From Aureobasidium sp. EXF-3400 (Eukaryota > Ascomycota > Dothideomycetes > Dothideales > Saccotheciaceae), in assembly GCA_024195585.1 (NCBI GenBank), contig SWBL01000292.1, positions 1 to 64,000 on the forward strand: a DNA stretch of 64,000 bases. The letters are read 5' to 3'. This document shows, piece by piece, positions 20,993 to 36,386 of the stretch. The position numbers were made by a program, and so were the translations under genes. A model generated the notes under the pieces. The model did no database searches. It saw nothing but the letters and a program-made list of their open reading frames with translations, and was not told the origin of the DNA. Position 1 is the first letter of the stretch. Each line of letters starts with the position of its first letter.

Positions 20993-22634
20993 GTTGATGG
21001 TGGCTTCTTTCGAACCTTGTCCAGGTGATGAAGATGTTACGATAGAGCAGATGGGAAGGACAGAGAATATGATGGCAGGGAAACAGCGGAGACTCAGCTC
21101 ATACAGTACCTACTTGAGACCATACATGGTGGCTTGCACATAGGCCACATGCAAGCGTAACACTCAAACATCGCCGATGTCCTTCATCTTTCGTCACAGC
21201 ACCTTCCCTGTCCTTTCCTGTCCATCCAAGGTTTCGCATGGTTACCGAAAAGCCGCATGGCTATGACAGGACCTGAAGCTAGGCAGAGAACAGCTGTGAC
21301 TAGGTAACAAGTGGCATGGGTTGATCCTCGATTGGTAAATGCTCAGATCGGTGATCTCATGCTGCGATGGGAGATGATCGTCGATATACGCACGCGCCTC
21401 AAAATTCGTCTACACCTGCCCAAGGCCCCCCTTACCGCCAACGACTTCCCTCTGGCAACGACATACCTGCAATCTCAGCTGCATTGGAGTGTGTTTTTGG
21501 CTATACCGTAAACAACAAAACACAGACCCTTTCGTATAAAGACCAATAACAATGTACCAGCACAACTTCCAAGGAATGCAGAAGACAATGCTGGTTTGGT
21601 GCGGGCAGCCGAAGCCCATCATCGATGTGACTCCCGAAGCTCTGTTCCTACCTCGCGTACATCCCAACACATGATAGCTCTTCCTACCACATCCGCTATA
21701 GCTCTAACAGATGACGTTGGAAAAGCCATCTTTTTCGATTTCCTTTTTGGTTCTTCTTGTAGGGAAACAGGGCTTGGGAGGCTTGTCCTGCTCGAACGAC
21801 TATACGTGACGCGTTCAACGCTTCCAAGCGTCCCTCTGTCTCAGAAGGATATCTGGACAGGTTGGTTTTGGTGTTTAAAGGTCTCAGAAACTACAAAGCA
21901 ATCGTATGGTCTCAACTTAGGTCGCAATCACGCATGGTCTAAGGAAGCACGCAGGAACCGGAACGAAGGAACACCGAGTCAAGACACTTAGCTATGTCAT
22001 CACCATAGAGTTCGAAGGACACGAGCTTCAAAAGAAAGCCACTCTTTTGCTTTTGAGATGGAATTCAACAAATCGTCTTTGTGAAACGTCAAGACTCGGA
22101 GGTTATTGTGTTGGTGTTCGGCTTCCGAGGGTTACTCTTCCATTCCTTGCTGTAAGAATGAATTGCGCGGCACAATACATCCATGACTTCCGGTAAGCAA
22201 AGCAAGAAACATCAAGTCAAGTCAAAGTCACGAGAGACACGCAGAAGAAGTTTGAATGTTGTATCAAGAAAGTCCAGCCTTCCATTTTCCATTTGTCTTC
22301 GTCATCTCATCAGTAAGAAAAAGGGGTATCTCTATGCTTTTTGTTGCTTCCATCCATCAGAAAAAGAAAAACTCCACCAAAAAAAAACTTCATGCCGAAA
22401 AAAAGATTGTCAGAGAAAAAAATTGACACCCAAACTTTCCTTGCCTTCCACAAAAACTCCTTCGAAATGCGATGTTGTGTTGGTCTTGCAGAAACTCCTT
22501 GCCATGCAGATGCGAAACTCCTTCCATGCAAACACGAGTTGCAACTCCTTCCTTCTCAGATCCTCATTTCCTTCTCAAATTCTCCATTCACATTCCTCCA
22601 AAATTGACAGACCAGAAAGAGACGGCGAAGAAGA
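20993..22634. other. Gene-free stretch of 1.6 kb
   Basis: Promoter of the 173-residue gene at its left end and the 3' flank of the SANT/Myb-like gene at its right end. Frames on both strands are short or purely antisense. The right end (22340-22440) is A-rich on the plus strand, and 22450-22555 contains a repeated motif listed separately. Confidence 0.5.
22450..22555 (-). repeat. Four copies of AAGGAGTT in the 3' flank of the SANT/Myb-like gene
   Basis: Read on the minus strand, AAGGAGTT occurs four times within about 100 bases (plus-strand AACTCCTT near 22455, 22493, 22516 and 22543). The two middle copies sit in a longer similar context, GCATGGxAAGGAGTTTC. The region begins ~80 bases after the stop codon and so is probably in the 3' UTR. 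An RNA-binding-protein site array is possible. Confidence 0.5.
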
Positions 22635-24554
22635 TCATCTGAAGCCGCGACCACGACGGGCACGAGGAGCGAATTCTTCGTTCCATTGCTCTTGCATTTG
22701 TCTTGCAATCTCCTCGTCGGCGGCGATTTGAGCAGCTGTAGCGGGTGTGTTGTAGACTGCGCGAGTAGTGTTGTTGTCGTCGTCCTCAGCGATAGGAGAC
22801 AGGCGACGAGCTGATGTTCTGGTGGTGGAAGAAGCTTGTGGTCTGCGACGCACACCGACAACTTGAGAAAGGTAGGATAAACCAGTTGTGGTGGTTGAAG
22901 AAGATGTGGTGGCTGAGGTGCGTCTTGTGGTCGAAGCAGGTCTTGTGGTCGAGGCGGGTTTGGTGGCTGAAGATGATCTGGTAGATGAAGAAGCTCTGTT
23001 GACTGATGATGATCTGGTGGTTGAAGCAGGTTCGGTGGTAGATGCAGACTCGGTGGTCGAAGAAGTCTTCTGCTTGCGGAGTTCGCGACTCTTTCTGGCT
23101 CTGTCGGCAGTGGTGACAACGGGCTCTTCGTCTTCAGATTCCTCTTCCTCCTGCTGCTGGCGTTGGTATTCCTCGCGTTGTCTGGCAACTCTGGCTTGAC
23201 GCTTGCGAAGCACCTCCTGCCAGAACGACTTGCTGTTGTAGTTGGGCTCAGGTGCTTTTTCCTCATCATCGGCATCGTCGTTGGTGGTAGTGATGGGTTG
23301 CTGAAGAGATGATGTGGGAGGTGTTGTGGCGGTGTCTGTGTTTTGAGCAGTGGTGGCAGGTCGGGAACGAGATGCTCTTGGGCCAGAGAGGATGTTTGCG
23401 GTGGAGAGGTCGTAGTAGGCGACATCCTGAGTTGAAGGCAAAGCTGAAGAAGAAGCCCCTGCGGCGATGCGAGGGCGTTTGGCGGGGTAAGGGCGAGAGG
23501 AAGAGAAGAGATCCTCATCGTCGGCCTCGTCGTCGCTGTCGATGTAGGTGGCCTTGCGTTTGCCCTTCGAACGACCAGAGAGGGAGCTCGTCTCGGTGGA
23601 CTGAGCAGAAGTTGCCGAAGACTTCCTGCCTCTTGGGTTGCTGGAAACCAAAGAGGTGACAGCGGGGGTGCCACGTTTGGTACCCTGGCTGAGAGCAGAG
23701 GTGGTGAGGCCAGAAGCCCGCTTCTTCTCACCGCGATCCTCGAACTTCGAGGCAGCCCGCAATCTGCGGTTCCACTGAAGCTTCACACCAGAAGCGGTGC
23801 GGCTGAAGCCAGCTTCACGCTTCATGCGATCGGCGACCACCTCGAAGCGCTTCTCTGTGCCGGCGATGGCGGCGTACTGTGCCAGGGTGCACACCTCCTT
23901 CATGTACTTGATACAAGCAGCGTCCTCTGCATCGGACCAGGCGCTTGCTTTGCGGGAGGAGATGGTGGGAGCGGGCGCGCCCGAGAGCCTGGCTGGACGC
24001 TCGTGCTCATCGTCGTCGCCCTCGAACTCCTCATCATCCTCATCTTGCTGCCACTCAGGGGTGTCCGCGTGGGGGACACCGTCTGAAGAGGGCTGCTTCC
24101 CCTCGCCTTGCACAGAACCTGCAGAGACAGACCAGCTGCCCACAGGTCTCTTCCACGCCGAACGGGCGGGTCGACGATCCTCCTCAGAGTCGGTCTCCTC
24201 CACCGAGACCTCCTCCTCCAGATCGCTGTATTGAGGCTCTTCGCCCCAGGTGATCTTCACCTTTGATTTCTCAAAGGCAGGACGGAGATACTTCGCTCCA
24301 AAAGCAAAGCCTCCGTCCGTGAAGCCCTGGAACCAGGGGTCGTAGCCCTCCACACCTTCCATCAGGCTGTGGAAATCACCGTGGTGAGCCATGGTGGCCT
24401 GATTGCCAGTGTGGGCAGTTGAAGGAGGTGGCTCCAGAGGGTTGTTGAAGTTGAAGCCTCCTCCAAGGCCGGTGCTGAGGTCGTCGTAGAAGCCATAGGC
24501 CTCGAAGAACTTGGCGGGGGTGTTGATCCCGGCTTGGAGAAGGAAAGGGTCCAT
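22635..24554 (-). CDS. SANT/Myb-like domain protein, function unknown
   Basis: Intronless, 639 residues from the ATG at 24554 (MDPFLLQAGINTPAKFF). An in-frame TTG further upstream at 24611 is not a credible start. A well-conserved-looking N-terminus of ~100 residues (GYDPWFQGFTDGGFAFGAKY) precedes an acidic stretch. A SANT/Myb-like helical domain follows at about 204-267 (ASAWSDAEDAACIKYMKEV..IAGTEKRFEVVADRM..GVKLQWNRRLR). After that the protein is low in complexity, with acidic patches, putative nuclear localisation signals (KGKRKATY, AKRPRI), a Gln/Glu-rich coiled coil (REEYQRQQQEEEESEDEE) and an ASTTRxxS repeat region. It ends RRGRGFR. Probably a nuclear, chromatin- or DNA-associated protein; targets unknown. 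Confidence 0.8.
   Translation of the reverse strand: MDPFLLQAGINTPAKFFEAYGFYDDLSTGLGGGFNFNNPLEPPPSTAHTGNQATMAHHGDFHSLMEGVEGYDPWFQGFTDGGFAFGAKYLRPAFEKSKVKITWGEEPQYSDLEEEVSVEETDSEEDRRPARSAWKRPVGSWSVSAGSVQGEGKQPSSDGVPHADTPEWQQDEDDEEFEGDDDEHERPARLSGAPAPTISSRKASAWSDAEDAACIKYMKEVCTLAQYAAIAGTEKRFEVVADRMKREAGFSRTASGVKLQWNRRLRAASKFEDRGEKKRASGLTTSALSQGTKRGTPAVTSLVSSNPRGRKSSATSAQSTETSSLSGRSKGKRKATYIDSDDEADDEDLFSSSRPYPAKRPRIAAGASSSALPSTQDVAYYDLSTANILSGPRASRSRPATTAQNTDTATTPPTSSLQQPITTTNDDADDEEKAPEPNYNSKSFWQEVLRKRQARVARQREEYQRQQQEEEESEDEEPVVTTADRARKSRELRKQKTSSTTESASTTEPASTTRSSSVNRASSSTRSSSATKPASTTRPASTTRRTSATTSSSTTTTGLSYLSQVVGVRRRPQASSTTRTSARRLSPIAEDDDNNTTRAVYNTPATAAQIAADEEIARQMQEQWNEEFAPRARRGRGFR
22889..23068 (-). 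repeat. In-gene degenerate repeat encoding (A)STTRxxS units
   Basis: Short repeated units such as CTTGTGGTCGAAGCAGG and CTTGTGGTCGAGGCGGG (plus strand) encode a Ser/Thr/Arg-rich array near the C-terminus of the SANT/Myb-like protein. The copies differ at synonymous and non-synonymous sites. This is a typical expandable disordered segment. Confidence 0.6.
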
Positions 24555-25885
24555 TGTTGTTGTGATGGTTGGCGGTGTGTGATGAAAAGGAGTGCGATGA
24601 GACCAGCTCAAGGTATGATGGAGAGATGCAGAGAAGCAGAGAAAAGAACAACAATAGATGGACGAGAGGGAGAAGAGGGAAAGGAAACAGAGGAAGAGGA
24701 ACTCAGGGAGGGTAGAAGACCTACTTCGACAATAGTTATACAGGTCTATGGTGGTATAGATTATACAATGGCGTTAGAGTAACCATTGTCAAAAGCCATT
24801 GTGCACAATGACACGGAAAAGTCGTGAACGGAGAGGAAGCAGTGATCAAATGAAAAGACAATAGCCTGGTGAATGAGAACAAGAAAAAAAGCATTGTAAG
24901 TGCGCAATAGACAATAGACGCATGAATAGGATCGCAATGATTGGATGTGGTGGTCCGTGGTTGAGAGTGAAGGAAAGGCGAATTGCAAGAGGCAGGCCAC
25001 TGTGTGTGATGAACGGCAACTACACAGGTCCCCAAGCACAACTCAGATAGAAGGTCATGCAGGAAGAGAGGGGGGCTCTGAAATAACATGTTGAATGATG
25101 ACAGAAGAAGAACATATGCTGGACGATGGTAGATGGAGGATGGACGAAAGTTGAGAATAAGAGCCATGGGACCATTGGCAAGTAATGTCCCCGATGCGCA
25201 AAGTGCATGACGTGTGCTTGTAAGAATGCACAGTAGTTTCAGGAGACAGGACAGCATCCATTGAGACGTGTCTTATCAGGCTCTCTCCGGACTTGTCTTG
25301 AGGCTGGAACGATTTGTGCATTTTGATAGCACAAATTCTGCCTCTGCTTGGCCTTGAGACAAGGCTTTTCATGTGCATGTATATAAAATTCACAAGATAG
25401 ACATGATAGTGCAGGGTTGTAACCTCTACTGATTCCCAACATTTCTAGAGAATCGGAACGATCCTTCCATGTGGGCGCCCAGCAACGGGTGAGTCCATCT
25501 TCGCGCAGCGCGAAAACGACCTTGCTACAAAAAGGCAAAGGACGTCGATAAGTAATGTTGTAAGCTGGCGGTGTTTGTAGAAAACAAAAGGAGAGGGCTG
25601 CGAGAAAACAGTTTTGAGCTGAGAGACGGAGGGGGTCTGTGCGGCATGACGGAAGGAGCCGATGATCTGGATGTCGACCCGGGGGGTCAGTTGGCAAGAT
25701 GGAGGCAGTCGGCGACGTCTCCAGTTGTTGACATTTGGCTATACACTGCAAAAGGGAAGCTGCCACCTTCTCCCTACGTATTCACTACAATACACGACAC
25801 AGCAATTCCCACACGACAGCGACCCAAATCATCTTTCCCTCAAAAAGCCATCTCTACAGCCCAGGGGTAGCTTTATCCACACAAC
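24555..25885. other. Divergent intergenic region, SANT/Myb-like gene / SEC23
   Basis: 1.3 kb between two divergent starts; presumed promoters. Frames on the minus strand (24736-25257, 25239-25766) are open by chance: they lack family motifs and their composition is unlike that of the neighbours. Confidence 0.55.
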
Positions 25886-28418
<2,533 letters not shown>

Positions 28419-29628
28419 ATGTGGTGATCAAGCGGTACGATGTGATGAGAAGAAGAGAGGTGTGCGATTAGTAGTAGAAAGAAGCCCAGAAGAAGGATCA
28501 TTCTCAACAGCGCTTTTTGAACAAAAACATTATACCTTTAAATATCTGAATACCCCGACTGAACATTTGTCCTCCTCGTTGGTCCTCTTGACCTGTTGCA
28601 ACTATATATGCGTAGCCCTTTGAGCCCACGAAGACTTTGCTTGCCTTAAACAATATCAAGGGCATAGCGATAGCACAGCGGCTCCTCTTGAGCAGTTACA
28701 ACTATATCATGTAACTTTTTGAAGGCCACCCACCAAAACCTTCCTCGCCTTGTTGGAAAGTATGGACACATCAACTGACATCTGCAGCACAATTTCATTC
28801 AGTAGTCAGCAGGATCATTGTGCTTGAGTCGTCATCAACTTGGTGATGGTCATCGTCTCCTTCGTTCTCTCATGTCACCCTCTTCCAGCCAAAAAGCACC
28901 CTAAACGTTTCTCCCACCTCAGACACACAGTAGCAATATCCCCAGCCATATCAGCCTCATAGCAACGAGTTAAGATACTCTCAAACCACCGCTCTCAAGT
29001 CTTGTACTGCGAAGATCATGGTTCTGAGGGTTGGGAGAAGGGTTAGAGAAGTCGCCAGGGTCGCCACCACAAAACGAATGAGTCGGTAGAGGCACCCTGT
29101 CATACTGGTATCTAGTTATGGTAGAGCTGGCTGGTTGACGACAACGACGAATGCCATATTGATTCTCCCGTTGTTTCTTCTGCAGACTCGGTATGATAGC
29201 TGCAGTGTTACACCGTTGGCAGCAAAGACGTTGTATGGTTGAGTGTTGGAACAATCTGTTCTCCCAACATCACCGTCTTTGGTTCATGACTACAAGACTT
29301 GATTTAATTGGCACACAAACTGGAAAAACCAGCAACAGATCATGACAGTAACAGAAACACGAGAGTAAGGATATAGAGTCGAGATGAGTGGTTCGTTGGT
29401 ATTTTCTTTTTGGTATCGTTACAAAAAGGTGATCAAGACACAAGCCAAGCAGGAAAAGCAGGTAAAATCGCTCAGAAAGAAAGAAGCAACAAAGGTCGTG
29501 AAGAGAGCCTCGAAGCCAAAAAAACGCCATCCTCAGAAAGAGACAACTCCTACCCATAAATGAAGGTATGCAGCAAAAAGGCGACACAAGTAGCCGCTGG
29601 AACAGGAACAAGCCAGTAGCCTGTGCAT
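28419..29628. other. Convergent intergenic region SEC23 / HEM2
   Basis: 1.2 kb with no supported gene. The left part holds a diverged tandem duplication (separate entry); the rest is unremarkable. Confidence 0.5.
28582..28775. repeat. Diverged tandem duplication, period about 100 bp
   Basis: Copy 1 starts at about 28583 (CCTCTTGACCTGTTGCAACTATAT) and copy 2 at about 28684 (CCTCTTGAGCAGTTACAACTATAT). Each continues through an ATG..GTA.C..TTTGA segment, then a CCACxxA.xACTTTGCTTGCCTT / CCACCAAAACCTTCCTCGCCTT segment. It lies just downstream of SEC23 and is not coding. This repeat is a different sequence from the one behind SWC4. Confidence 0.6.
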
Positions 29629-31566
<1,938 letters not shown>

Positions 31567-32124
31567 TTAGAGGGCAGCAGCGAAACCAAGGGCGGCCACG
31601 GCAACTCCGTAGGGGGCGTACTTTCCCGCGGTCTGCATGGCACCAGGGTTGCTGGTGCTGCTGCTGGAGGTGCCGGTGGTGATGGTGTTGGTCGAAGCAG
31701 TAGTGGTGACGGCGCCGCCGCCAACTCTGGTGGTGGGAGTCACAGTCTCGGTGTTGAGAGTGTTGGTGGTGTAGGCAGAGTCCTGGGTCTGAACAATAGT
31801 GTTCAGGTAGGTAGAAGTGCGGGTGTCGAGCGAGTGAGGAAGAGAAGTGGTGTCAAGGACAACGCTGCGAGTGGTGGAAACCAGGACATCGGTGTCTGTG
31901 GATGACACGACAGAAATGCGAGGGTTGACAGTGGAGGAAGCGGCGGCATCAGTGACTGTGGTGGACACGGTGTTGGTTGCGATGGCTGAACCACCACTGC
32001 TGATAGGGGTGCCGTTGCTGCAGACGACGCCATTGTCGTTCTGAGGATCGCAAGGGCCATTGTCGTCGGCAAAGCCAACAGCAGCAAGAGCTGCAACAGC
32101 GAAGAAGGTCTGGGTGAAACGCAT
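31567..32124 (-). CDS. Secreted Ser/Thr-rich GPI-anchored protein
   Basis: Intronless, 185 residues. A signal peptide (1-19, ending GFA) is followed by a short cysteine pair region (GPCDPQNDNGVVCSNGTP) and then ~110 residues rich in Ser, Thr and Val, likely heavily O-mannosylated. The C-terminus has the layout of a GPI signal: a small-residue site in the NPGAMQTAGKY area, then a hydrophobic end (APYGVAVAALGFAAAL). It should sit on the cell surface or in the wall. I cannot assign a specific family; such short mucin-like proteins are common in filamentous ascomycetes. Confidence 0.85.
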   Translation of the reverse strand: MRFTQTFFAVAALAAVGFADDNGPCDPQNDNGVVCSNGTPISSGGSAIATNTVSTTVTDAAASSTVNPRISVVSSTDTDVLVSTTRSVVLDTTSLPHSLDTRTSTYLNTIVQTQDSAYTTNTLNTETVTPTTRVGGGAVTTTASTNTITTGTSSSSTSNPGAMQTAGKYAPYGVAVAALGFAAAL

Positions 32125-34484
32125 GGTTGCTTGGTTGTGTTTGGAGGTGGTGAAGAGTGAAGTGGAGTAGCGAAGATGTCTTGGAGTTGTATTGACTTGG
32201 TAGTGATGTGGGTTGTTGTTCAGTCTTGGACAGCAGAGAGCATGGCTCTTATATATCCAAGAAAGTCTCTGTGTTGTGCATCATGGCCATCGCGATCTCG
32301 ATTGTAGCATCTCTTCATCACGGGTTTACTGTCTCTCGGGGACACCGCTTGACGATGATCGCCATCACACCGCGGACGTCAAGAAGCATGACATCCTTTG
32401 CCAAGAAGGTAGTTGAAGGAGGAGTGTGTCAGTCAGATCAATCAACAATGATGCAATGCCATCGAATTTCTGCATGGTAGTTGACCGCGGCTAAGCGTAT
32501 ATCAACGGCATTACCTGACTTGAAGCAAGTTCTGGCTATAGAGCAGAACTCTAATAACATTCATGAAAGCTTGGACGTATACCATGATGCTTGGTGGTGC
32601 AGTCCATGAGTCAAGACCTATCCATGTCCTTGGATGGATGTCAGTAAGTAATCATCTTGAGATGAGACATGTGACCAAGCTCATATAGTCCCTTGTTGGA
32701 AACAAACAGGAAGAACAGCCATCTTCGTCTGGCAATATCCCATAAACAACACTTCCAACTTCTTCGTACTGATGGAGGTGTATGCCCGCTAACAGTACAG
32801 ATTCTAAGATGATCTTCACGCCAAGCATGCATCGAGTATCCTTGTACTCCGATTTGGCTTTGCTAGGATGCTAGAGGGAGGAAAAGATTTCTTGGCCATG
32901 ACTACCGGTTGTTAGAGCGTGTGGCTGGTAGCTTGAGGCGGCTCCGCGGATGACAGTGGTCTCGCGAGCATGTTCGTATCTGTACGCAGAGAATCAGGAC
33001 GTGCAGTTTGTACCCATGTGTCAGGAGCAGAGACTATGGAACTATGATCCGCGGAGTGTCGTTAAAGAGCCCCGGTCGTCAAACTCAATGAACTTCCGGG
33101 GCATATCCGTAAAGAGAGTGGGGAGATGTAATGGCATCCATTTGCAGGAACAGGCTAGACATGAGTCGCGGAGTAATTGTTCATATCGAGATGACAGACT
33201 GTCCAGTGGTTGTTAGGAGTATGAGGATGTAGCGAGCATGGTCGAGCACTTCATTCGGTCCATCTCTTCGGGGATGTAATGCCTTGTCCAGACACCAGAG
33301 CTATGCTAATATCAAAGAAGTTAGGATGATACTGTATGTCTGGTGAGAAAAAGATGAGGCAATTATATCCGAGGCCGTTGTCTGGTACAGTAACCATAAG
33401 CTGGTGCCAATAGTGTAGCGTCATAAGATAAAGCTACATATGCTCACCATCAGCAATTCAGCATCCGGGTCAGTAAGATGAGCCAGATGGACCTCGGTAC
33501 ATTCTAGCATATTCTCGTTGGTATGCCGCACACACGGAAGCAGACTTCTCACTTGTCTGTGCAGGGAGTTTATTCCACGCCCGAGTCAGGGTAATTAAGC
33601 ATACAATCAATTGAAATCATGTCCCCGATGACGAGCAGCTTAGGGTATGAATGCCGATCCGGCCATCGCGGGAGCGACTGCGGAGGCGACCAGGCACAGA
33701 GACACCGGAGAGCAAGCTTTTCGCAAGGGGATCGAGGAGGAGCGGACGTTGCCAGCGAAATGTCGAGCCGGGAATAAGATATGAGCGGCAGTCCGCGGGT
33801 TGAGGCTCAAAAGACTTTTCCTCTGCACTTGGCGCCATGACACGCCCAGGAACGCTACATGCTGGTGATCATGTATCCCACGTGTCTTAGAGATGCTTAG
33901 ATCCCCAGATGAGGATCGTGCGAAGGTGAAGAGTGGGTGTGGCTGTACCGGGACTTGACAGATTTGTGGTCGATGTTGTTACTGGAAGGTGTTGACGAGC
34001 TGGGGGGTTGTCTACAGCAACATCATGCGTTGACAACAAGCACCCATCAACCAGGATAGATCACCGCAACCTCACTATCATGAATCACATTTCTTCCCAA
34101 ACCAGAGTAGACTGGAATGTTAAAACACACAGATACCATCATTAGGACAGGTCAACTAAACTCGTTGCTTTTTTGTCAAACGTCTTGACCTGTTCCTCCA
34201 ACAACATATCCATGTCAAGCATCTCATCTCACTCGGCCGCCAGATCACAATCCATGATGCCTTAAACATTCGAATACCTGTACACGATATCAAGCAGAGC
34301 ACGGAAAGACATATAAGGTGAATTTGTTGAACACAAGTCCTACATCACCGTTTGATGGACCAGCAAGCTCAGTACTTATCATCCGTACATAATCAACCCT
34401 CCAAAAAGCGACAGGGAACTAGCCGATTTGGTGCGCTAGACTGACTATACTAATAATCTCGATATCTCAAAGTCTGAACATAAG
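32125..34484. other. Gene-free stretch of 2.4 kb
   Basis: Promoter of the GPI-protein gene on the left. The rest has only frames of under about 90 codons with no motif. No tRNA, transposon end or long repeat is visible. Confidence 0.5.
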
Positions 34485-36386
34485 ATGTTCTAAGAATCCA
34501 ACGACGACAGCGAGGACAATGATGAGGACGATACTAGTGACGACGGAGACGACGACTCTTCATCTGCCGCCGTCGCTATTACCTCAAGCAAGCAAGGCCA
34601 GAAGAGAAAGCGACCGTCATTCCCCAAGCCAACCGCCTCGTCTTCCAGCTCCAAGACCGCCTCTGCTTCCAGATCCAAGCCAACTGCCTCGTCTTCTGGA
34701 TCCAAGATCACCTCGTCTTCTAGTTCCAAGACCATAAGAGCGAATGCTTCGTCTTCTGGCTTGAGAACAGATGGAGCAACAGTATCACCAGCCATGTCCA
34801 AGGCCGTCAAAGCAAGTATGGCTTTTTTTCAGATCCAAGACTACCCAAGCACCTGTCACCATTTCCAGAGATAAGGCCACGGATGCAAGCATCATTTCGT
34901 CCAAGGTCAAGGCTGCCGAAGCCAACATTCTTTCTGCCAGCCCTCAGGTTCCCGAAGCAAGCACTATCTCTTCCAAATCTAAGGCCGCCGCAGCAAGCAC
35001 TCTCCGCCGGCTCCAAGGCCCCTGAATCAAGCGCTCTTTCTTCCAAAACCAAGGCTACTAAAGCAAGCGCTTACATCTCATGCACCGCTCCTTCCGCATC
35101 CGGACAACGTACAATCGGTCCATTCCACAAGAAGCGCACACGTGGCATACTGGTAAGTCCTCTGATATCCAGACCACTCACCGGTCAAGTGACTTCTGTC
35201 TCACGCGTGTCTACACCGGGAGCAGGCCTCACTCCCGCCGGCAGGGCAGGTGCTAGTGACTCAATGCCCACCGTCAGTTCCCACTCTTCCAAGTTCACAT
35301 CTGCTACTGCGACTTCTCTGCACGACAACGACAGCGATGGCTCAAGAAGCTTTGCTGGTTACGCAGCCGCCAACGACGTCTCCATGTCAAGCCCCACCTC
35401 GCACCCTGCCAACGACACACATGTCAACCGCACTCCTCTGCTCGATGACGATGACTCAAGAAGCCTTGCTGGTCACACAGCTGCCGATGACACCTCCGGC
35501 TCTAATAGCCCTCTTCACACCGACAATGCTCAAATGGCCTGTGAGACGGACTTGCTCAACATGAGCCCTGCATCATCCACTGGTGAGACAGCAAGCTCTG
35601 CCTCATCTGCCTCATCTGCCTCATCTGCCTCATCTGCTGTACATGATGAGCAATTGAGGAGGGGTCAGAAAAAATGCGGCTCCGACACACTTACAAATGG
35701 TCTTGACGTCTTGGGATTTATTGACGAACAGCCCAACGCGGACGAGCTGATACAGCAGGCAAATTACATCTGGAACAAAGACCGAATTAGCTCCTAAGGC
35801 GTACAAACCAAGCGGCAACGACGCAAAATTTGCATGCATGGAAGGGTCTTATATACCAAGAGGCGCTAACGGAAAATTCAAATGTCCTTTATGTATAAAG
35901 AAGTACAAACTTGGCAAAGTACTGGAAGACCACTACAAGATGCGTATGTTTTTCTTCCCTGTCCACCGATGAGTACAGCTAGCTAACAAAGAAACAGACA
36001 CATCGTCATGTCTAGACTCGGGACGTGCAGCCAACAGGAGATCGAAAGCCGATATCGACAAGACCAAGAAGTCGCCATCCAGCAGCCTTGTTTATGGCTC
36101 GGCAGGACCAATCTACAGCACCAACCTCGAGGAGATCTTGCCACGAACTGCTTCAGAGTTTACCGAGGATGGCGACGAAGACGCCCGCTTCCAATGCCCA
36201 GTATCTGCGTGTGAAAAAGTTCCAACCCTCGCCATCTTGTGGAACCACTGCAACGATGCTGCCCACCAACATGCACTTTACGAAGAGGGTCACTTAAGGT
36301 GTAAAATGGGATGCGGGAAGGGTTTCTGTAATATGCTTGCTCGACTCTGTCATTATGCGGACTTCCACTATAGACAACCGAGTTAG
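34485..36386 (+). pseudogene. Disrupted C2H2-type zinc-finger protein gene
   Basis: A coherent protein can be followed only by changing frame. ATG at 34485 is followed by a stop at codon 3 (34491). That frame then stays open with an acidic start (NDDSEDNDEDDTSDDG) and Ser/Lys repeats. Near the T7 run at 34822-34829 the sense moves one base on (SKTTQAPVTISRDK), again near 35003 in CTCCGCC (GSKAPESSALSSK), and again near 35781 after AACAAAG, returning to the original frame. The last segment encodes FKCPLCIKKYKLGKVLEDHYK, an intron (GTATGT..AACAG, about 35943-35998), then two more C2H2-like units (FQCPVSACEKVPTLAILWNHC..HQH; RCKMGCGKGF..HYADFH). Each shift corresponds to one extra base. Pseudogene decay or assembly indels are both possible. 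An upstream exon replacing the ATG cannot be excluded. Confidence 0.6.
35597..35637 (+). repeat. Nine-base repeat TCTGCCTCA, about 4.5 copies
   Basis: Perfect tandem copies encoding repeated Ser-Ala-Ser within the disrupted zinc-finger gene. Their perfection suggests recent expansion. Confidence 0.85.

Noticed and set aside
22183..22731. 182-codon plus-strand frame overlapping the end of the SANT/Myb-like gene
   Set aside because: Low-complexity Lys/Ser sequence derived from A-rich intergenic DNA plus antisense of a real gene.
24736..25766. Two minus-strand frames of about 175 codons between the SANT/Myb-like gene and SEC23
   Set aside because: Composition rich in Cys, His and Leu typical of random frames; they sit in the divergent promoter region and have no motifs.
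34485..36386. Programmed +1 frameshifting as the explanation for the broken zinc-finger gene
   Set aside because: It would need three separate shifts plus readthrough of an early stop; decay or base-count error at short runs is simpler.
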